Of a DNA stretch of 64,000 nt, positions 35,321-43,262 are shown one piece after another (position 1 is the first letter of the stretch; each line of letters begins with the position of its first letter). Made by a program: the position numbers and the translations under genes. The notes beneath the pieces are model-generated. The model was not told where the DNA came from. It did no database searches and was given only the letters and a program-made list of their open reading frames with translations. The stretch is from Gammaproteobacteria bacterium (GTDB taxonomy: Bacteria; Pseudomonadota; Gammaproteobacteria; Enterobacterales; Alteromonadaceae): contig JAAFAI010000004.1 in NCBI GenBank assembly GCA_018222405.1, forward strand, positions 62,001 to 126,000, given 5' to 3'.

Positions 35321-36010
35321 AACCTACGTCCCAATATGCAGTTTAGTTATGGGCTAAATGATGCGGTTAAAGAAGGTGTGTGCCGCACACCTTCAGTGCA
35401 TTTGATCGACAGTTCGAAATGGCGAGTGATTGAGCCAGACCACACCACGCGCACGCATAACAGTCTGAAGCAACTCCTTAAAGATGAAAACCTGGCCTAT
35501 CAACACGTCCTAGAGGAATCATTGTTTCTCTCGAACATCCTGCACTACGCGAATGAGAGATTAGTCACACTGAGACAAGATTGCAATGATGTTGGCGGGC
35601 TGATTGTCGCTTCTAGTATTAAACATGCCACACAAATACAGCGAATGTTAAGAGACATAACACAGCAAGAGCCATGGCTCGTTACGAGTGACACAGATAA
35701 AAGCCATGCAGTGATCCAACGATTTAGAGACTCATCTGCTCCTTGGCTAATTTCAGTTGGCATGGTCAGTGAGGGAACAGATATTCCAAGACTTCAAGTG
35801 TGCTGTCATCTTAGTCGGATCTGTACTGAACTGCACTTTAGACAAGTGCTTGGACGGATCTTGAGGAAGCGCCCACAAGATTCTCATCCACAAGCAACCT
35901 TGATTGTGCCTGCGCACCCAGAGTTAAGTGAGTTTGCAGCGATCCTCAAAGCAGAAATTCCTGAACATGTTTCGGTGGTCTGGCGGAAGAAAAAAGGCGG
36001 CAGTTTAATA
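35312..36010 (+). pseudogene. Superfamily II helicase, C-terminal fragment (part 1, before IS)
   Basis: Translation from about YDQNLRPNMQFSYGLNDAVKEGVCR matches the middle of DEAD/DEAH-type restriction-like helicases. Motif V-like VGMVSEGTDIPRL and motif VI HFRQVLGRILRKR are clear near the end. Walker A and the DEAH motif are missing because the gene is cut at the junction with the TonB receptor. The coding sequence stops abruptly at the IS4-family insertion and continues in the same frame after it at 37344. No start codon or SD fits. Confidence 0.85.
36002..36010 (+). repeat. Target-site duplication, left copy
   Basis: AGTTTAATA immediately before the left inverted repeat of the IS; an identical copy follows the right inverted repeat at 37335-37343. 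Nine bases is within the IS4-family range. Confidence 0.9.
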
Positions 36011-37334
36011 CTGAGGGATCCCCACGAATTTAGCATGTAATCTTGCTCATGCAAGCTTCAGCGGTGAGTTCATCAAGCCAGCGGATCGTCTTTTTCCACT
36101 GATGCAGGGTAAATCGCATTGAGGTGTTAAAAGCTCTCAAGCCAAGAAAGTGAAAGGATAGTACGGATTTTGTTTCGGTATTTGCCTGAAAGCGTCGATG
36201 CTTGTTACTGACAACTAATAGCATGCCCAACAGTACAGCCACTAACGAAGCCAGTGTGGTAAGCAAGACCAGAACAGTAATGCGTGTCTTGGTTGTGCTG
36301 CGATTATTTTCATACCCCAGACCAAAGCGCGTGCTTTTCATATCCCGAAAGCCTTCTTCTATTTGCATGCGCTGGCGATAAATATCGATGACTTGTTTAG
36401 ATAAGTGACGATGGTAGGGCAATGACGTCGCCAGTAGCCACGGATCTCTTGCGCCATCAGCATATTTCAATGAATTGGTATCCCGTTGGCGCGAGCCATT
36501 GGCATTAAACGCTCGTCGACCTTTCGCTTTCTCTTTAACCAACACCAAGGTACAGGCAAAAGGTCGTGACTTGACGATAAGCGCGTTATCAAATCGCTTG
36601 GGCCGTGTTGTAGCCTTTAGATAAAGCTCAGCGATAGATTGCCATTCATTACCGCCATCCAGCGAATATAAATGTGGCTTTCGCACACGTCCGACAATAT
36701 GCCATCTCAATGCCTGCACTTCACGAAACCACGGCGATTTGTAGCCCGCATCAGTGACAATAATGGGCTGGCAGGTATCCGGTAAGAGCGTGTGCAATAT
36801 CTCTAAAAAGTCTCTATGTGTAGTCGCTTTTGCACTGGCTTTTCTATCATGCACTTCCTGATAAAGGGTAATAGGCCGCCCTTTAACGACAATTGCGGCG
36901 CGAAGTAAAAAGTGCTTTTTGCACTTATCCAAATCTGACCAGTCAACGGCAATGACAGGATGTTTACAGGTACAAAATAACCGGCAAATCATTGCATAGA
37001 TAAACGGTACTTCACGCTGGAGGTGACCATTAGATAACAGCCGGTCAGCCCGCTTAATACGGTGTTTCTCATAGGCATTGGAACGGATACCGCCCCCCAT
37101 ACTGGTCACAGTGGCCGAACCGCTCTCAATCAAGCTTCGCACACAGGCGACAACGGCCTGTTTGCGGGTTTTATGCATTTTATGGCTGACAAAAGAGACA
37201 AGATTGTTCAATATAGAGCGTGCATTCATGGTGTTTTCTGTGTTGGTTTTTTTTGGCGAAAGATCTGATCACCAAATGCCATGAATGTTCCCTAACTCTT
37301 TGACTTTATTTTACTATTCGTGGGGATAGCTCAG
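36011..37334 (-). mobile_element. Complete IS4-family insertion sequence, 1324 bp
   Basis: The ends are CTGAGGGATCCCCACGAAT (36011-36029) and, on the opposite strand at 37334-37316, CTGAGCTATCCCCACGAAT. These are 19-bp inverted repeats with two mismatches. One transposase gene fills the element. Flanking 9-bp direct repeats AGTTTAATA show a clean transposition into the helicase gene. The element appears intact and recent. Confidence 0.92.
36030..37229 (-). CDS. IS4-family DDE transposase
   Basis: The 399-residue transposase has the DDE triad in context: first Asp in VIAVDWSDL (about 95), second in IIVTDAGYKSPW (about 156), and Glu in the IS4 YREK signature YRQRMQIEEGFRDMK (about 290). The N-terminal region is basic (RKQAVVACVRSLIESGSATVTSMG), as in the DNA-binding part of IS4 transposases. 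The stop codon touches the left inverted repeat. The ATG lies about 105 bases from the right end. Full length, so probably active. Confidence 0.93.
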   Translation of the reverse strand: MNARSILNNLVSFVSHKMHKTRKQAVVACVRSLIESGSATVTSMGGGIRSNAYEKHRIKRADRLLSNGHLQREVPFIYAMICRLFCTCKHPVIAVDWSDLDKCKKHFLLRAAIVVKGRPITLYQEVHDRKASAKATTHRDFLEILHTLLPDTCQPIIVTDAGYKSPWFREVQALRWHIVGRVRKPHLYSLDGGNEWQSIAELYLKATTRPKRFDNALIVKSRPFACTLVLVKEKAKGRRAFNANGSRQRDTNSLKYADGARDPWLLATSLPYHRHLSKQVIDIYRQRMQIEEGFRDMKSTRFGLGYENNRSTTKTRITVLVLLTTLASLVAVLLGMLLVVSNKHRRFQANTETKSVLSFHFLGLRAFNTSMRFTLHQWKKTIRWLDELTAEACMSKITC

Positions 37335-37343
37335 AGTTTAATA
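37335..37343 (+). repeat. Target-site duplication, right copy
   Basis: AGTTTAATA directly after the right inverted repeat, identical to 36002-36010. Removing the IS plus one copy restores the helicase frame (GSLI then TSVSPS). Confidence 0.9.
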
Positions 37344-37529
37344 ACTTCAGTAAGCCCATCCGATGACACACTAAAGCCTGAACCTGAAACACGTCTAATA
37401 AGTCAAGTCACAGAAGGCACAGACCTTAAAGAGCCGCAGAGTACAACAAATACGGGAGCGACCTCTAAAGCGTTGGTCGCGCTAACGTCATACGGGAAAT
37501 TTGAAAAAGAGGTTTTACGATTTACATAA
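37344..37529 (+). pseudogene. Superfamily II helicase, C-terminal tail (part 2, after IS)
   Basis: In the same frame as the fragment before the IS, this stretch encodes the last 61 residues (TSVSPSDDTLKPEPETRL to EKEVLRFT) and a TAA. The tail is hydrophilic and carries no catalytic motif. It shows where the original gene ended, about 90 bases before the left dif site. Confidence 0.75.
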
Positions 37530-37616
37530 ATCGGAAAAAAGTAAAATATATTATTTATTATTCATATAGATACAACGAATAATGTTGGATTATCCCCTCA
37601 AACAGTAATTCAGCCA

Positions 37617-37644
37617 ATTTAACATAATATACATTATGCGCAAT
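37617..37644 (-). other. dif: dif site (XerC/XerD recombination site), left end of prophage
   Basis: On the plus strand: XerD-type arm ATTTAACATAA, spacer TATACA, XerC-type arm TTATGCGCAAT. Reverse-complemented, this equals the E. coli dif core (GCGCATAA, TGTATA, TTATGTTAAAT) except for the outermost bases of the XerC arm. It is the chromosome-dimer-resolution site, normally one per chromosome in the replication terminus. The same XerC arm and spacer recur at 48355-48382. Confidence 0.92.
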
Positions 37645-37824
37645 CAAGTGACATTCGGTAGGCATGTGGATTGTTCAAAGGTTAAACAAATGAATAAGAA
37701 AACGGCTTTTCCATCAGTTAGAATCGCCAACCCTATATTTTCATAGGTTTTGCTAAATATTAGGGATTTCTTATTTTTGGACACCTTACATTCACCACGT
37801 AAATATTGGAGATTCGCAAAGGAA
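37645..37824 (+). other. Leader between dif and first prophage gene, no gene seen
   Basis: AT-rich stretch. It probably holds the promoter of the following HTH gene. TTG at 37777, preceded by AGGGA, could be an alternative upstream start for that gene. Confidence 0.5.
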
Positions 37825-38370
37825 ATGAGTGAATTACAAATGCTGCTTAAAGAATACCCAATTCAGGCACTAAGAAACTGTTTTCATTTTAAAGACGGCT
37901 CAACAGACACTAAACGCGCGGCTTCTTTCTTCAAAGTTTCCCAACGCACCGTGCAACACTGGATTAACACTGGCCAGTTGCCGCCATGGGCTGAAACCCT
38001 GCTATCTATTCATTACCGGGGCTATTTGCCTGACACGCCGGATTGGAAAGATTTTTATATTCAAGGAAATCAGCTTTGCTTTAATGGGTACTACGGCCCG
38101 CGCAGCCTAACACCGGGCCAACTGCGCACACTGGATCTGGCCTTTGCCAGCGTCGACCGTGACAGCGTGTTTTGGGATAATTACCAGATTGCCCGGCAAC
38201 GCGACGATAACCGGCAAACCGCCCGAGAACATCAACACCAACTACACACGCAGAAACGCCACCTAGAGGCACTTTTACCCAAACAAGACAATCCTTATCA
38301 GGCTAAAGCTATAAAACGCCGCATTAAGGCGCTGGATGCGAAATTAAGTGAATTTAGACCGGTTGACTAA
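37825..38370 (+). CDS. Phage HTH protein, DUF3653-like
   Basis: The homology-like core is LLKEYPIQALRNCFHFKDGSTDTKRAASFFKVSQRTVQHWINTGQLPPWAETLL, a helix-turn-helix pattern found in small phage proteins (DUF3653-like). A linker and a Gln/His/Arg-rich helical C-terminus follow. ATG at 37825 is my choice; TTG at 37777 with a better-spaced AGGGA is possible and would add 16 residues. It is the only rightward gene at this end of the prophage, facing the structural genes, and ends at a strong terminator. A role in lysogeny, copy control or recruitment of Xer is open. Confidence 0.7.
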   Translation: MSELQMLLKEYPIQALRNCFHFKDGSTDTKRAASFFKVSQRTVQHWINTGQLPPWAETLLSIHYRGYLPDTPDWKDFYIQGNQLCFNGYYGPRSLTPGQLRTLDLAFASVDRDSVFWDNYQIARQRDDNRQTAREHQHQLHTQKRHLEALLPKQDNPYQAKAIKRRIKALDAKLSEFRPVD

Positions 38371-38392
38371 AGATTTTAGACCGATTGATTAG

Positions 38393-38419
38393 AAAAGCCC
38401 CTGTTTAGGGGCTTTTTTT
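38393..38419 (+). terminator. Rho-independent terminator
   Basis: AAAAGCCCC, loop TGTTTA, GGGGC then seven T. It serves the rightward HTH gene; the A-rich left side could also help stop leftward transcripts. Confidence 0.9.
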
Positions 38420-38621
38420 ATGGGGCTTCGGGGTTTCGGTGGTAAAGCGTCCGGTCGTGTTCATCAATCCGGGTGTGCGCCCGCTCAATGGATTTTTCCA
38501 GCCGTATCATGGTTTGGGTAATATAGCTGATATGCACTTTTAGCGCGGCCACCGTGCCCAGCGTTGAAACAATGCCGGTGCCCACTGCAGCGACCACGGC
38601 AACCACTAACGTATTATCCAC
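38418..38621 (-). CDS. Small phage membrane protein, possible lysis component
   Basis: The 67-residue protein has one N-terminal transmembrane helix (VVAVVAAVGTGIVSTLGTVAAL) and a charged helical tail (TMIRLEKSIERAHTRIDEHDRTLYHR). Size, topology and its place as the last leftward gene next to a holin-like gene fit a spanin-, antiholin- or holin-type accessory. It overlaps the previous gene by eight bases. No family match is recognised. Confidence 0.65.
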   Translation of the reverse strand: MDNTLVVAVVAAVGTGIVSTLGTVAALKVHISYITQTMIRLEKSIERAHTRIDEHDRTLYHRNPEAP

Positions 38622-38949
38622 TTTTCGCCCCCTTAACCCGGATCAGTTGCGGCGCACCAATGGCGCTAAGCGTTGCCGTTACCAGAAGCGCGGCGTACCA
38701 GTCCGGCAACTGTTCAAGGTAGGAAAACCCGGCCATGGTATATGGCGCAGTCCATGGGAATAACAACGATAGAAACGAATAGCCCACCACAAAATAGGCC
38801 ATTTCATCGGTATAGCCAGCCAGCGCATTAATGCGCGCCGTTTGGTGTTCGGCTTTCGCTTCGGCATTGGCCGCTGTTATCTTCTGTTTGCCTTTGAAGT
38901 ATTCAGCCACCCAGCCACCGACAGCCGGAATAATATTAAGCCAACCCAT
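38614..38949 (-). CDS. Phage holin-like membrane protein
   Basis: The 111-residue protein begins with an amphipathic segment (WLNIIPAVGGWVAEYFKGKQKI) and an Ala/Glu-rich helix. Two transmembrane helices follow (MAYFVVGYSFLSLLFPW and WYAALLVTATLSAIGAPQLI). This arrangement resembles phage holins. It lies three bases from the next small membrane gene and close to the lysin-like gene, forming a lysis cassette. The assignment is by topology and context, not by a sequence family I can name. Confidence 0.65.
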   Translation of the reverse strand: MGWLNIIPAVGGWVAEYFKGKQKITAANAEAKAEHQTARINALAGYTDEMAYFVVGYSFLSLLFPWTAPYTMAGFSYLEQLPDWYAALLVTATLSAIGAPQLIRVKGAKSG

Positions 38950-38951
38950 GA

Positions 38952-39194
38952 TTAATCATCCCCGTGTAATACATCGTAAATCCAATAACCAAGGTTAAAA
39001 TTCTCCTCCCCGGTCACGGCGGCACCTACTGCGTTTGTGCCCTGATAAAAGACATTCTGATCAGATACCGGGTTAACCGCTGCCGCCACCTGTTTGGCTT
39101 TCTTCTGGCCGTAATAGACTACCCCGGCGGCGACCGTTGCCAGTATGACAACCTGACCGGCCCGGCTATTGGCAAATTGCATTAAATCATTCAT
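38952..39194 (-). CDS. Small phage membrane protein, unknown function
   Basis: The 80-residue protein has one helix (AGQVVILATVAAGVVYYG), a short basic patch (KKAKQ), then NPVSDQNVFYQGTNAVGAAVTGEENFNLGYWIYDVLHGDD. The C-terminal pattern with NVFYQG, AVG and LGYWIYD recurs, to my recollection, in small proteins of tail-less and other phages beside lysis genes. The ATG overlaps the lysin-like gene's stop by four bases. It may be a virion membrane protein rather than a lysis protein. Confidence 0.65.
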   Translation of the reverse strand: MNDLMQFANSRAGQVVILATVAAGVVYYGQKKAKQVAAAVNPVSDQNVFYQGTNAVGAAVTGEENFNLGYWIYDVLHGDD

Positions 39195-39655
39195 GAATAA
39201 AGCCCCTCTACTACTGCTTTTTTAATGAGTTCGTCCGGGTATGGTTGCTCGCCGTTTTCATGGTAAATCATGGCGGCAATGACTTTTTGATAGTCGGATG
39301 CGCTCAGTACTTCCTGATCAGGAAAAAGCCCGGTTTTTTGCGACACCGATGCAATGTAGCTTTGTGTATCGTTTTCGGTATCGGGTGCCCAGCGGTTTAT
39401 GATTTCGCTGATTGTGGCAAGGCCATATTTTGCCCGGTAGGTGCGCAGGGTTCGCGCTGCAGCCCGCAGCCCGTAAAACGGGCTTTCAAACTGGAAAAAC
39501 TCCCCATCATCCCCGGCCAACCCCTGCCAGTTATCCCCGCTTATGCGCAGGTTTAACGGGTTATTGTTTCGTATGCCGCGCGGCTTGCTGTAATGCATAA
39601 TTAATCCCCCCGCAATAACAGCGGCGATTGCCGCCGCTATAGCGTTATTTGTCAT
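39191..39655 (-). CDS. Virion lysin-like protein with N-terminal membrane anchor
   Basis: The 154-residue protein starts with a hydrophobic helix (AIAAAIAAVIAGGLIMHY), then RGIRNNNPLNLRISGDNWQGLAGDDGEFFQFESPFYGLRAAARTLRTY. This opening is shared with phage 'structural protein P5'-type and lytic domains. The helical rest (ATISEIINRWAPDTENDTQSYIASVSQKTG) suits a peptidoglycan-active fold used at entry or exit. PM2 has a comparable transglycosylase-like virion protein (P7), although sequence identity is not claimed. It is encoded between the spike and the small membrane proteins. Confidence 0.75.
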   Translation of the reverse strand: MTNNAIAAAIAAVIAGGLIMHYSKPRGIRNNNPLNLRISGDNWQGLAGDDGEFFQFESPFYGLRAAARTLRTYRAKYGLATISEIINRWAPDTENDTQSYIASVSQKTGLFPDQEVLSASDYQKVIAAMIYHENGEQPYPDELIKKAVVEGLYS

Positions 39656-39657
39656 GG

Positions 39658-41184
39658 TTAATTCACCTCGGCCATTACCGCGATTTTCACGCCGCCGCTC
39701 GGCACCTGCTCGCCCTCGATAACTTTGATATGTTTACCAAAATCATATTGCGCATACAGTGTGCCCTGCGTACCAATTACACCGCCCCGGCTGTTATTTA
39801 ACGTAGCTGGCAACGTATATTCCCACCACCCATCATTGGGTGAATAGAACGCGTAACCCGTATAAGACGCGGCAAACACTGTGTGCCCGTAAGCCATTAC
39901 CGACCGCGCCCAGCCTGAAAAGTTACTACTTGATTCAAAATCAACAACGACTTCCCAGCCAATCCCGGCATCTACCGATTTTTCCAGCGTATTATCTATA
40001 CTTCGCACGACATAGACCGCGCCATCAGAATCGACCGCAATACCGCGCTCTGTTTCGCGCTGCACACCGCCTACAATTTGCGTCCATGTGTCGCCGCCAT
40101 CATCGGTGTAATAAATATCATCTTCATACGCGATATAAACGCGCCCACTTGGCGCAATCGCCACACCTAAAGCCCAACCGTTGCCGCCATAAGGCGGAAC
40201 AACGCCATTTAATTTCCACGTTGCGCCGTTGTCATTACTGGTAACTAACTGATTATTTCCAACATCAACAACTGCAATCCGATCACCTTTTTTATCAAAT
40301 TGCTGATAAGACTCTGTAGAACCCAAACTAGTTAAGGGGCCATTAACACCTAGTTGCGTACATGCCATTGTCGTTAAGTCGATTTGAGCTATTACCGGGT
40401 AGCCGCCGCCATTACATACGATATACACGTTTTCACCATCCGCAACCGCATAATTACTGTGCATATTGGCACCAACCGCAGATGACACATTAATATTAGC
40501 CGTCAGTGAATAATCAGACTTATTTCGCACCTCAGCCAATGATTGCACCCCGGTACTTTTCGTAATGATGCGCTCGCCGTCTGTGGTTTCTGCTAGGAGA
40601 AATTTATTGCTTGAATTGTGTGTCAACTCAGTAGCGTTAATAAAATCATTGTAGGTCGTTTCTGCTGTCACAAACGCCGGATAATTCCCGGTTGTTTCCA
40701 GCGCGTAAACGGCCCCTTGCATTTCCAGATTGAACGCTTCACCGGGCACCAAAGGAATGCCGTTTTCGATGTTTACATTTGGCCCGCCAATAAGAATATT
40801 GTCGCTTTGTGAGTAAAGCGTTACTTTGTTTCGGCCCACTACTGCAGGCAGCAGGATTTGCGCACCGCCGCTGTAGGCTTCGGCCACGGTGGATGATAGC
40901 GAGCCAGCGCCCACGCTGCGTATTGAATCCGGCGAATAGTTCAGCGGTAAATCACCGATCCAGATTTGTGTTTGCTGCGCGGTTTCTGAAATAAAGGTCA
41001 CACTTTCAAATGCTTCTTTATTCACAAACGCCATACCCGCGATCAGGTTTGTTTCAAACGTGTTGCCGCTCACATCACGTACAATGGCGCGCAGCACCCC
41101 GGACGCCAACACCACGTTAACGTGTCGCCCGTGCTTTGCCATGGTGACAGCCTGATTAGGCTGCAATAAAATATCATGTAACAT
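39658..41184 (-). CDS. Probable spike/receptor-binding protein with propeller-like repeats
   Basis: The 508-residue protein is the largest virion-type gene product. The first 120 residues form a compact domain (LHDILLQPNQAVTMAKHGRHVNVVLASGVLRAIVRD) likely to plug into the capsid vertex. From about 240 on there are BNR/sialidase-like repeats, each with an Asp-box-like pattern: SNDNGATWKLNGV, YTDDGGDTWTQI and SVDAGIGWEVVVD. These suggest a beta-propeller that binds cell-surface glycans. Position next to the capsid genes matches the PM2 spike P1, but the propeller-like head is a different solution. Start ATG. Confidence 0.75.
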   Translation of the reverse strand: MLHDILLQPNQAVTMAKHGRHVNVVLASGVLRAIVRDVSGNTFETNLIAGMAFVNKEAFESVTFISETAQQTQIWIGDLPLNYSPDSIRSVGAGSLSSTVAEAYSGGAQILLPAVVGRNKVTLYSQSDNILIGGPNVNIENGIPLVPGEAFNLEMQGAVYALETTGNYPAFVTAETTYNDFINATELTHNSSNKFLLAETTDGERIITKSTGVQSLAEVRNKSDYSLTANINVSSAVGANMHSNYAVADGENVYIVCNGGGYPVIAQIDLTTMACTQLGVNGPLTSLGSTESYQQFDKKGDRIAVVDVGNNQLVTSNDNGATWKLNGVVPPYGGNGWALGVAIAPSGRVYIAYEDDIYYTDDGGDTWTQIVGGVQRETERGIAVDSDGAVYVVRSIDNTLEKSVDAGIGWEVVVDFESSSNFSGWARSVMAYGHTVFAASYTGYAFYSPNDGWWEYTLPATLNNSRGGVIGTQGTLYAQYDFGKHIKVIEGEQVPSGGVKIAVMAEVN

Positions 41185-41193
41185 TTCGCCCCC

Positions 41194-41790
41194 TTAGCGA
41201 TTCATCAGGTAAACAGCGGCGACCATTGCCACAGCCAACACCCCTACCGTTTTCATATTGGTTGCAGCCAGCGAAGCGCCGTCTGACCGGCTGTAATCTT
41301 CAATAAACTGCATCATCGAACCAAAACCGCCGGTTAACGCGTCATTAGTGTCTGCTGTTTGGTCTGCGCCGACTCTGGCAAGGTTCAGGGCTAAATCGTT
41401 ACCCATATCAATCTGTGAAAGCGCGCTATCATGCACCGCTAACGCACCGTCTAACATGCGCTCGCCTGAGTTATCAATCACGCCCGTTGCATCGGCAAAC
41501 AGCGACTCCCCATAATTCAGGGCGGTTTGTGTAACGGCCGCTTGCTCTGCCATGGCGACCCCGGCAAGGTCTGCCATGGCATAACCGACCCCCTCAACGG
41601 CATTAATTGCACCTCCGTCTAACACGTTAATTTCGCCCTGATTCCCGGCGTACTGCCCGTAAATGGAATTATCAACAGAATTATCTGTGTCACTGCTTAA
41701 ATCCATTTGCGAGCCGCTGTAATCGTTTATTACCCGGTTATCTTCATTAACCGTGGTTTGTCTACTGTTACCCCCGCCGAATAAACCCAT
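41194..41790 (-). CDS. Virion membrane-associated protein
   Basis: The 198-residue protein opens MGLFGGGNSRQTTVNEDN and has a long Ala/Asp-rich helical middle (AINAVEGVGYAMADLAGVAMAEQAAVTQTALNYGESLFADATGVID). It ends in one C-terminal transmembrane helix (VGVLAVAMVAAVYLMNR). Helical bodies with a terminal anchor are common in internal-membrane phages, where they sit between membrane and capsid. Two bases separate it from the next small protein. No sequence family is recognised. Confidence 0.7.
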   Translation of the reverse strand: MGLFGGGNSRQTTVNEDNRVINDYSGSQMDLSSDTDNSVDNSIYGQYAGNQGEINVLDGGAINAVEGVGYAMADLAGVAMAEQAAVTQTALNYGESLFADATGVIDNSGERMLDGALAVHDSALSQIDMGNDLALNLARVGADQTADTNDALTGGFGSMMQFIEDYSRSDGASLAATNMKTVGVLAVAMVAAVYLMNR

Positions 41791-41791
41791 G

Positions 41792-41992
41792 TTATTTACT
41801 CCGCATAACTACCAATACCAAAGCCACGGCGACCGCGCCCATGATAAGCATGTTTTGATTACCTGACGCACCGCCGCCCCCACCTGATTTGTAGTTAAAG
41901 TCATTTGCAAATGAGTTATCACCATCTGCGCTACTGCTTGAACTGGATGAAAGGCCACCGCCCCCGGTTAAACTGGTTAAAGCTCCAAACAT
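41792..41992 (-). CDS. Small Gly/Ser-rich virion membrane protein
   Basis: The 66-residue protein is low-complexity at its N-terminus (SLTGGGGLSSSSSSSADGD, then SGGGGGASGNQ) and ends in a transmembrane helix (LIMGAVAVALVLVVMRSK). Such flexible, anchored peptides are typical minor proteins of PM2-like virions. The overlapping structure with the next gene implies co-translation. Confidence 0.65.
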   Translation of the reverse strand: MFGALTSLTGGGGLSSSSSSSADGDNSFANDFNYKSGGGGGASGNQNMLIMGAVAVALVLVVMRSK

Positions 41993-42010
41993 TTTTATTT
42001 ACCTCTTAAT

Positions 42011-42040
42011 AAAAAACCGCGCACAGGGCGCGGCTTTTTT
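42011..42040 (-). terminator. Rho-independent terminator within late genes
   Basis: On the minus strand AAAAAAGCCGCGC, loop CCTGT, GCGCGG then six T. It may partly separate the capsid unit from the distal membrane/spike genes. Confidence 0.8.
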
Positions 42041-42072
42041 GTGCCAATGCATAACCGCATTACTGGCGTTAA

Positions 42073-42396
42073 TTACATACCGATTTTTTTGCCGTACAGC
42101 GCCACAGCCAACAGGCCGACCGATAAAAACAACAGGGTTTTATCTGTTTTTTTCATTGGTTCGCTTTCTTTGACTTCTGGTGCCTTGTCGACTTGCACAG
42201 CCGCGCCGTTTTCAAGCTCTGGCTGCAACTGCTTTGCAAGCTGGTCGCCACCACTGGCCGCGCGTTGCGCCTTGACGCTTTCAACGGTCGCCCACGTATT
42301 AAGCGCAGTGCTTAACAGCTGGTTGCCCGCTTGAAGCCAAGACCCGGCGGTATTGGTTGCTACCGGCTGCATAACGGCTCGTTGTTGATCTGCCAT
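42073..42396 (-). CDS. Small phage membrane protein downstream of capsid gene
   Basis: The 107-residue protein has a helical N-terminal half (QPVATNTAGSWLQAGNQLLSTALNTWATVESVKAQRAA), an acidic linker, and a C-terminal transmembrane helix (TLLFLSVGLLAVALYGKKI). The ATG reading MADQQRA is preceded by AAGGGGG and lies 12 bases after the capsid gene's stop region; a longer frame inside the capsid gene is rejected. Likely a virion membrane protein that contacts the capsid. Confidence 0.7.
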   Translation of the reverse strand: MADQQRAVMQPVATNTAGSWLQAGNQLLSTALNTWATVESVKAQRAASGGDQLAKQLQPELENGAAVQVDKAPEVKESEPMKKTDKTLLFLSVGLLAVALYGKKIGM

Positions 42397-42407
42397 AACA
42401 GCCCCCT

Positions 42408-43247
42408 TTAAAAGCGCGTTGCGCCCCATTGATCGATATACTCAACCATGACTTCCACCTGACCGGCGGCCGCTGCAGTCGCTCTGATACGCATATCGTT
42501 AATCGTGTTATTCAGCGGTAACGCATGCTGAATATCACCGTCAAGCGTCAGGTCGATTACACTCGCTTCCGTGGTTTGTGGTGTACGGCCGTAATAGGTC
42601 TGAATATCGGCGGCTTTTGCTGCGTCGATGTCATGCCAGTTGGAGTTATTCACCAACAGCATTGCTTTCGTTACGTCACAAAGTGAATCGGCATCACCGC
42701 CGTCCGCCATATACATGTGAATAGCGGCGATACTGGCACCGGCCGGACGTGGCAAGTTATCAATATCGAAGTCACCTGCCGCCGACACCGGCACGATAAA
42801 GCGGCGTACTTTGGTTAAGAAGTTTGGCACACCGGGCACCGCGTTTGACTTCTCAGCAAAGGCGACCAGCTCAACACCCGTTGCAGCGGCATCAATATCG
42901 AGCTTAATTGCAGCCGTTGAAATGCCTTGCGTGCTGCCGGTATCCAGACCGAAAAAGCGGCGTTGCTTCAGGTCGTGCAGTTCCGGGCGGGTAAAGTCAA
43001 TGGTAAACGCGCCGGTTAATTCCGGGCGGGTATAGTGCTTTGACATGCTTACCAAACGATCCGCGCTTGGCCATTCTGAAATTTTCCGGCCATTTAATTC
43101 TAATGACAGGTTTTTCATTTGGGCCAGTGTGGCGTTAGTGTGGTAAACGTGGATTTTCTCGTAAACGTTACCAACAGGGAGCGTAATAGAAACGGTATTC
43201 CCGGCGGCGACATTTGCGATAGTAGGTAGTTTTTCTAAACTGCGCAT
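42408..43247 (-). CDS. PM2 P2-like double jelly-roll major capsid protein
   Basis: The 279-residue protein matches the corticovirus PM2 capsid protein P2 (269 residues), as I recall it, from the first residues. MRSLEKLPTIANVAAGNTVSITLPVG compares with an N-terminus of the same pattern in P2, and both end in a VEYxxxW motif (VMVEYIDQWGATRF here). The family forms trimers that tile a pseudo T=21 capsid over an internal membrane. It is preceded by a 32-codon membrane-peptide gene and followed by small membrane genes, the PM2-type neighbourhood. This is the diagnostic gene of the prophage. Confidence 0.9.
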   Translation of the reverse strand: MRSLEKLPTIANVAAGNTVSITLPVGNVYEKIHVYHTNATLAQMKNLSLELNGRKISEWPSADRLVSMSKHYTRPELTGAFTIDFTRPELHDLKQRRFFGLDTGSTQGISTAAIKLDIDAAATGVELVAFAEKSNAVPGVPNFLTKVRRFIVPVSAAGDFDIDNLPRPAGASIAAIHMYMADGGDADSLCDVTKAMLLVNNSNWHDIDAAKAADIQTYYGRTPQTTEASVIDLTLDGDIQHALPLNNTINDMRIRATAAAAGQVEVMVEYIDQWGATRF

Positions 43248-43262
43248 CTTAGCGACCCCCTA

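Noticed and set aside
35246..36040. Treating the helicase fragment as an intact gene starting at 35246
   Set aside because: The first codons overlap receptor sequence on the other strand and lack helicase homology, ATPase motifs are absent, and the C-terminus runs into the IS.
37320..37529. A separate small gene after the IS
   Set aside because: Its frame is continuous with the helicase fragment once the IS and one target duplicate are removed.
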